Shown here: piece by piece, positions 13,529 through 17,181 of the stretch
Position numbering within the stretch: the stretch's first letter is position 1
How the letters are laid out: the number at the start of each line of letters is the position of its first letter
Assembly: GCA_018701055.1 (NCBI GenBank)
Contig: JABIUH010000172.1
Coordinates: forward strand, 1 to 17,181
Length of the DNA: 17,181 nt
Reading direction: 5' to 3'
Origin: Woeseia sp.
Lineage (GTDB): Bacteria > Pseudomonadota > Gammaproteobacteria > Steroidobacterales > Woeseiaceae
Notes under the pieces: generated by a model
What the model was told of the DNA's origin: nothing
Seen by the model: the letters and a program-made list of their open reading frames with translations, nothing else
The model's database searches: none
Program-made: the position numbers and the translations under genes

Positions 13529-14815
13529 ATGTTGCACGATGGGCTGGCAAGAAGAGTCGCCATTATTGGTGGAATGAGAATTCCGTTTGCCCGGGCGCAT
13601 TCTATATACACTGAGGCCAGCAACAAGGACATGATGACGGCAACTCTTGCCGCATTAGTAGACAAATTTGATCTTCGCGGACAAACCTTGGGTGATGTCG
13701 CGTTAGGCGCGGTCATCAAGCACTCCCGCGATTGGAATCTTGCGCGTGAATCCGTAATGGCCTCAGGTTTGTCGATGCGCACACCTGGCGTGGACATGCA
13801 GCGCGCATGTGGAACCAGTATCGAAGCCGCTATTCATATCGGCAATAAGATCGCACTCGGCCAAATTGAAGCAGGCATCGCGGGCGGAACTGATTCAATT
13901 AGCGACGCGCCAATTGTGCTTAATGACGGCATACGAAAAGTGCTTCTTGCGAGCCATCGCGGCAGATCTTTACTTAAAAAGATCACACCATGGTTCGGCT
14001 TGCGTCCCGGACACCTCGTACCCGAGTTTCCCGGCGTCACTGAGCCACGCACCGGACTCTCCATGGGTGAAAGCATGGAAATTACGGCGAAGCTATTTGA
14101 AGTAACCCGTGAACATCAGGACCAACTTACCTTATCGAGTCACATGAAAGCTGCGGCCGCCTATGATGCTGGTTTTTACGAAGACCTAATCGTTCCATTC
14201 TACGGCGCCGAAGAAGATAACAATATCCGTCGTGATTCCACCTATGAGAAATTGCAAACGTTGAAACCGGTTTTCGACAAAAGTACAGCGGGCACAATGA
14301 CGGCGGGAAACAGCACTCCACTAACTGATGGAGCAGCCGCTGTCCTAATGAGCTCTGAGGAATGGGCCATTCGAAAGAACCTACCGATTGCCGCCTATTT
14401 GACTCACTGCAAGGTAGCGGCCGTTAATTTTGTAGATGACGATGGTCTCCTAATGGCCCCTGCCTACGCCGTTTCTGAAATGCTCAGTGAGGCCAACTTA
14501 AAATTGCAGGATTTCGATTTTTACGAAATTCATGAAGCATTCGCCGCTCAAACCATCGCCACCATTAAGGCCTGGCAGTCGGAGCAGTTTTGTCGCGAGA
14601 AGCTTGGCCGGAATCGCGCCTTGGGCCCGATTGAACTTACGAAGCTAAACGTGAAGGGCGGCAGTCTTGCGATGGGTCATCCATTTGCCGCATCCGGTGC
14701 ACGAGTCATTATGACGTTGGCAAAATTGCTCCATGAAAATGGTGGTGGACGCGGTCTCGTTTCAGTCTGCACAGCAGGCGGCATGGGTGTCACAGCAATT
14801 CTGGAAGCGGCATAG
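13529..14815 (+). CDS. Acetyl-CoA C-acyltransferase (FadI-like thiolase)
   Basis: A 428-residue thiolase that cleaves 3-ketoacyl-CoA to acetyl-CoA and a shortened acyl-CoA (or condenses in reverse). It keeps the acyl-accepting Cys94 in MQRACGTS, His335 in YEIHEAFAAQT, His384 in MGHPFAASGAR and the second catalytic Cys414 in SVCTAGGMG. The segments EDNNIRRDSTYEKL and TAGNSTPLTDGAAAVL, and the length, place it with FadI and the trifunctional beta-subunit type rather than the shorter FadA or PhaA. The ATG at 13529 has GGAGATTGGT in front. No FadJ-like or other fatty-acid oxidation partner is in the window, so the gene stands alone between a divergent transporter and an AGCS symporter; its pathway could be ordinary beta-oxidation or degradation of another acyl chain. 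Confidence 0.93.
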   Translation: MLHDGLARRVAIIGGMRIPFARAHSIYTEASNKDMMTATLAALVDKFDLRGQTLGDVALGAVIKHSRDWNLARESVMASGLSMRTPGVDMQRACGTSIEAAIHIGNKIALGQIEAGIAGGTDSISDAPIVLNDGIRKVLLASHRGRSLLKKITPWFGLRPGHLVPEFPGVTEPRTGLSMGESMEITAKLFEVTREHQDQLTLSSHMKAAAAYDAGFYEDLIVPFYGAEEDNNIRRDSTYEKLQTLKPVFDKSTAGTMTAGNSTPLTDGAAAVLMSSEEWAIRKNLPIAAYLTHCKVAAVNFVDDDGLLMAPAYAVSEMLSEANLKLQDFDFYEIHEAFAAQTIATIKAWQSEQFCREKLGRNRALGPIELTKLNVKGGSLAMGHPFAASGARVIMTLAKLLHENGGGRGLVSVCTAGGMGVTAILEAA

Positions 14816-14942
14816 CGCCACACCCATTCAGCGATCCGCCCGAATATCACAACAAACGTCGAGTGAAGTTTGCACGCGCCATGCTTAGCCGACATAGTAT
14901 TCTCTGACAAAAACAATAATAATTATCGAATTCGGGGGCACC

Positions 14943-16649
14943 ATGGGCGACCTGAGCCAAACGCTCGCCAACATCAACGCCATTCTCTGGAATGAGACGT
15001 GGATTTTCATAATCGCGGGAACCGGTGTGTTGTTCACGGTTTGGAGCGGCTTTCTACAGTATCGAGCCCTTACGCATGGACCTAAGGTCGTTCGTGGCGA
15101 TTACGATGATCCGAGTGACCCGGGTGCAATCAGTCATTTTCAGGCGCTCGCCGCCGCTTTATCTGGAACCGTTGGGCTGGGGAACATTGGAGGCGTCGCC
15201 CTCGCAATAGCGCTCGGCGGCCCGGGTGCCATCTTCTGGATGTGGATTGTTGGCCTGCTCGGCATGTCTATCAAGTTCGTCGAAGTTACATTGGCGATGC
15301 TCTATCGAAATACGGATGACCCGGACAATCCACGTGGCGGGCCTATGTGGGTGGCGGGTAGCGCACTAAAGAAGATGCGCCCCAATTTGGGTTGGATAGG
15401 GACCTTATTGGCGATGATGTTTTCGTTCACGGTTATGCTGTCCTCTGGAACAGGCGGCAACATGTTTCAGGCCTGGAATGTCGCCGATGTGACCAACGAA
15501 TACTTTGGCGTAGAAGGATGGATCAGTGGCGCAATCTTAACGGTCATTGTTGCCAGTGTTTTGCTAGGCGGTATCAAGCGAATCGGCAAGGTCGCCGGAA
15601 CCCTCGTTCCTGGCATGGTTTTAATTTATGTCATCGCTGGCTTCTATGTTTTGTTTGCCAACTTTGGCCAAATTCCCGAAATGTTCGTTCTGATCGTCAA
15701 CTCTGCCTTTACCGCCACTGACGCAACCGGCGCCTTTGTTGGCGGCACTGTAGGTTCTGCCTTTTTGTTCGGCATGAAACGCGCAATCTTTTCCAATGAA
15801 GCAGGCCAAGGATCTTCCGCGATTGCACATGCCGCAGTGAAAACGGATGAGCCTGCACGTGAAGGGCTGGTCGGTGGCATGGAGCCATTCATCGACACCA
15901 TCGTCGTATGCACGTTTACGGCTTTGATCATTCTATCAACGGGTGTTTGGAATCGTGCGCCGGATGTAACGTTCGACACTCAACCTGGTGTCGTTCAAAC
16001 GGACGCTGGTTGGGTTTACGCCGACACACCTCTTAACAATGACACCTGGCAGGACTCTGAACCGGTGCTAATGATTGTCGAGGCAGGAGAGAACAGTAGC
16101 ACTGGACAGAATGTTCACAGGGTAACGGGAAATGTCTCCGCCACTAACAGTGGGTATGTGGCCGCCTGGCAACCACTGTCGACTGATACACAGCCAAAAA
16201 TTGTAGGCGGTGGGCTGTACAAAGACTATGTCGGGGCGACACTGACGGCCAAGGCCTTCGACTCCGTCGCGCCCGGGCTTGGCAAATGGCTGATCACGAT
16301 TGCATCGTGGCTGTTCGCCATTTCGACCATCATCGCGTGGGGCTACTACGGTGAACAAGGCACCGTCTATATGTGGGGCAGCAAGAGTGCGATGCCCTAC
16401 CGGTTGATTTACTGCTCACTCACATTCATTGCCACCCTTGGCCACATCAAAACCAGCGCCGATCTCGACAATATGACCGGCATTGGTCTCGGCGTAATTA
16501 TCTACGCGAATTTACCCATCTGCTGGATATTCGGCTATCAAGCCATGCGCGCGTATCGAAACTATCTTGAGCGCCTGAAAAGCGGGCGAATGGGCCCGAA
16601 CTATCCAACTCCAAGCATTGAGGAAATGATCAGCACACCCAAGAATTAG
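14943..16649 (+). CDS. AGCS family sodium:amino-acid (alanine/glycine) symporter
   Basis: This inner-membrane carrier imports alanine or glycine with sodium. At 568 residues it is longer than the usual 440-500. Family marks are ALSGTVGLGNIGGVALAIAL near 72-91, the following GGPGAIFWMWIVGLLGMSIK, and SNEAGQGSSAIAHA near 282-295. It has about 11 helices. The extra length is a hydrophilic insertion of about 93 residues (338-430, from NRAPDV to KDYV) between the helix ending LIILSTGVW and the next segment GATLTAKAF; it is Thr/Asn/Asp-rich and probably outside the membrane. The ATG at 14943 follows GGGGGCACC, a clear ribosome binding site. The 127-nt gap after the thiolase gene is AT-rich near its end and may hold a separate promoter. 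The stop lies 2 nt from that of the convergent unknown gene. Confidence 0.93.
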   Translation: MGDLSQTLANINAILWNETWIFIIAGTGVLFTVWSGFLQYRALTHGPKVVRGDYDDPSDPGAISHFQALAAALSGTVGLGNIGGVALAIALGGPGAIFWMWIVGLLGMSIKFVEVTLAMLYRNTDDPDNPRGGPMWVAGSALKKMRPNLGWIGTLLAMMFSFTVMLSSGTGGNMFQAWNVADVTNEYFGVEGWISGAILTVIVASVLLGGIKRIGKVAGTLVPGMVLIYVIAGFYVLFANFGQIPEMFVLIVNSAFTATDATGAFVGGTVGSAFLFGMKRAIFSNEAGQGSSAIAHAAVKTDEPAREGLVGGMEPFIDTIVVCTFTALIILSTGVWNRAPDVTFDTQPGVVQTDAGWVYADTPLNNDTWQDSEPVLMIVEAGENSSTGQNVHRVTGNVSATNSGYVAAWQPLSTDTQPKIVGGGLYKDYVGATLTAKAFDSVAPGLGKWLITIASWLFAISTIIAWGYYGEQGTVYMWGSKSAMPYRLIYCSLTFIATLGHIKTSADLDNMTGIGLGVIIYANLPICWIFGYQAMRAYRNYLERLKSGRMGPNYPTPSIEEMISTPKN

Positions 16650-16651
16650 TT

Positions 16652-17098
16652 TTAGTCGCGATCGTCGATATCGCGGGCAGCGAATTTGTGTAATGAGTCG
16701 ATCGCTTTGTCCAAACCTACTTTCGCTTGTTTCGTCACACCACCCTTACGATATTCATCGATGACGAATGATTCGACGCGACTGACCAGACCATCGATAT
16801 CTGCATTCGAAAATTCAACGTCTTCATCTTCCGCTGATGGCGAATTGTCAGCAGCGCCGAATAGATTAATCCAGCGTTCGCTTTTTCTGCCCAGTCGTAA
16901 CAGGTCATAGAACTCCGTTCCGCCTCCTCGGCCAGACTTGGCAAGACTAACCACACCGGCGACCAACGAGATCGGCACAAGCACAAGATCTCGGAGACCA
17001 TCAACAATTAGCTTTAGTTGCAACACGCCGATATCTCGAATTAAAGTCCATCGACCTGACTGCCGATCATCACTTGGCGGCTGTGATTCTTCTTGCAT
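16652..17098 (-). CDS. Unrecognised small membrane-associated protein
   Basis: I do not recognise this 148-residue protein. The ATG at 17098 has a good ribosome binding site (GTGGAG, 8-nt spacing), which supports it as a real gene. The first 17 residues are polar. An amphipathic stretch (TLIRDIGVLQLKLIVDGLRD, 18-37) leads to one likely membrane helix at about 36-53 (LVLVPISLVAGVVSLA). Then come a Gly-rich turn (GRGGG) and a soluble part with the acidic patch SAEDEDVEF near 88-96. The last 50 residues look helical (DIDGLVSRVESFVIDEYRKG, then AIDSLHKFAARDIDDRD). The layout suggests a single-pass or tail-embedded protein with most of it in the cytoplasm. The gene is convergent with the AGCS symporter, two bases between stops, which gives no clue to function. 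Confidence 0.65.
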   Translation of the reverse strand: MQEESQPPSDDRQSGRWTLIRDIGVLQLKLIVDGLRDLVLVPISLVAGVVSLAKSGRGGGTEFYDLLRLGRKSERWINLFGAADNSPSAEDEDVEFSNADIDGLVSRVESFVIDEYRKGGVTKQAKVGLDKAIDSLHKFAARDIDDRD

Positions 17099-17181
17099 TG
17101 TTGGTCTCCACGCGGCGCTTTAATAATGATACGGCATTGCTGGCGCGGATCGGCTCTATTTAGTATTGTCCATCAAGTACT

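Noticed and set aside
14870..14900. Promoter for the symporter (TTGCAC and TAGTAT)
   Set aside because: The spacer is 19 bp and both boxes are weak, so I do not list it as a feature.
17099..17181. Possible start of another gene at the right edge
   Set aside because: No coding signal or clear promoter is visible in the last 83 bases.

Overview
The window looks like a piece of chromosome from a marine gammaproteobacterium of moderate GC. The main pointer is a complete sortase/target/two-component locus of the type known as the proteobacterial dedicated sortase system, found mostly in marine Proteobacteria. It is supported by CreD, a FadI-type thiolase, an AGCS sodium:amino-acid symporter and a MATE pump. 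I cannot name a genus. No rRNA, tRNA, CRISPR array, insertion sequence or phage gene was seen.

Layout. Positions 1-2952 are a loose, partly decayed stretch: the N-terminal part of an EamA/DMT permease (minus strand, cut by the window edge), the first 60 codons of an isochorismatase-like hydrolase that then stops, a small cupin protein, and a TAT-exported flavin amine oxidase broken by one nonsense codon and one frameshift. Positions 3042-8672 are the dedicated sortase system. On the minus strand are a VIT/VWA surface protein with a C-terminal sorting signal and, overlapping it by 23 nt, its class GN sortase. Divergent on the plus strand are an OmpR-type response regulator (PdsR) and its histidine kinase. 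The 134-nt region between the two arms carries a hairpin over the target gene's ribosome binding site and a pair of tandem 10-bp repeats near the pdsR promoter region. The expected logic is that the kinase senses an envelope signal with its large periplasmic domain, PdsR controls the divergent operon, and the sortase processes its neighbour.

Positions 8639-11167 (minus strand) hold creD, which overlaps the kinase 3' end by 34 nt, a short relic of the 3' end of gltD, and two lipoprotein genes (LEA-type-2/WHy and NTF2-like). Positions 11367-17098 hold a DUF924 protein, a MATE transporter convergent with it, a divergent FadI-like thiolase, an AGCS symporter with a roughly 93-residue extra loop, and a small membrane-associated protein of unknown function.

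The window contains at least three gene relics (isochorismatase-like, amine oxidase, gltD), so the sortase locus sits in a region that has been rearranged or is eroding. The most interesting points are the sortase locus without its usual OmpA-like partner PdsO, its regulatory region, the kinase's CBM9-like sensor, and the unrecognised gene at the right end.
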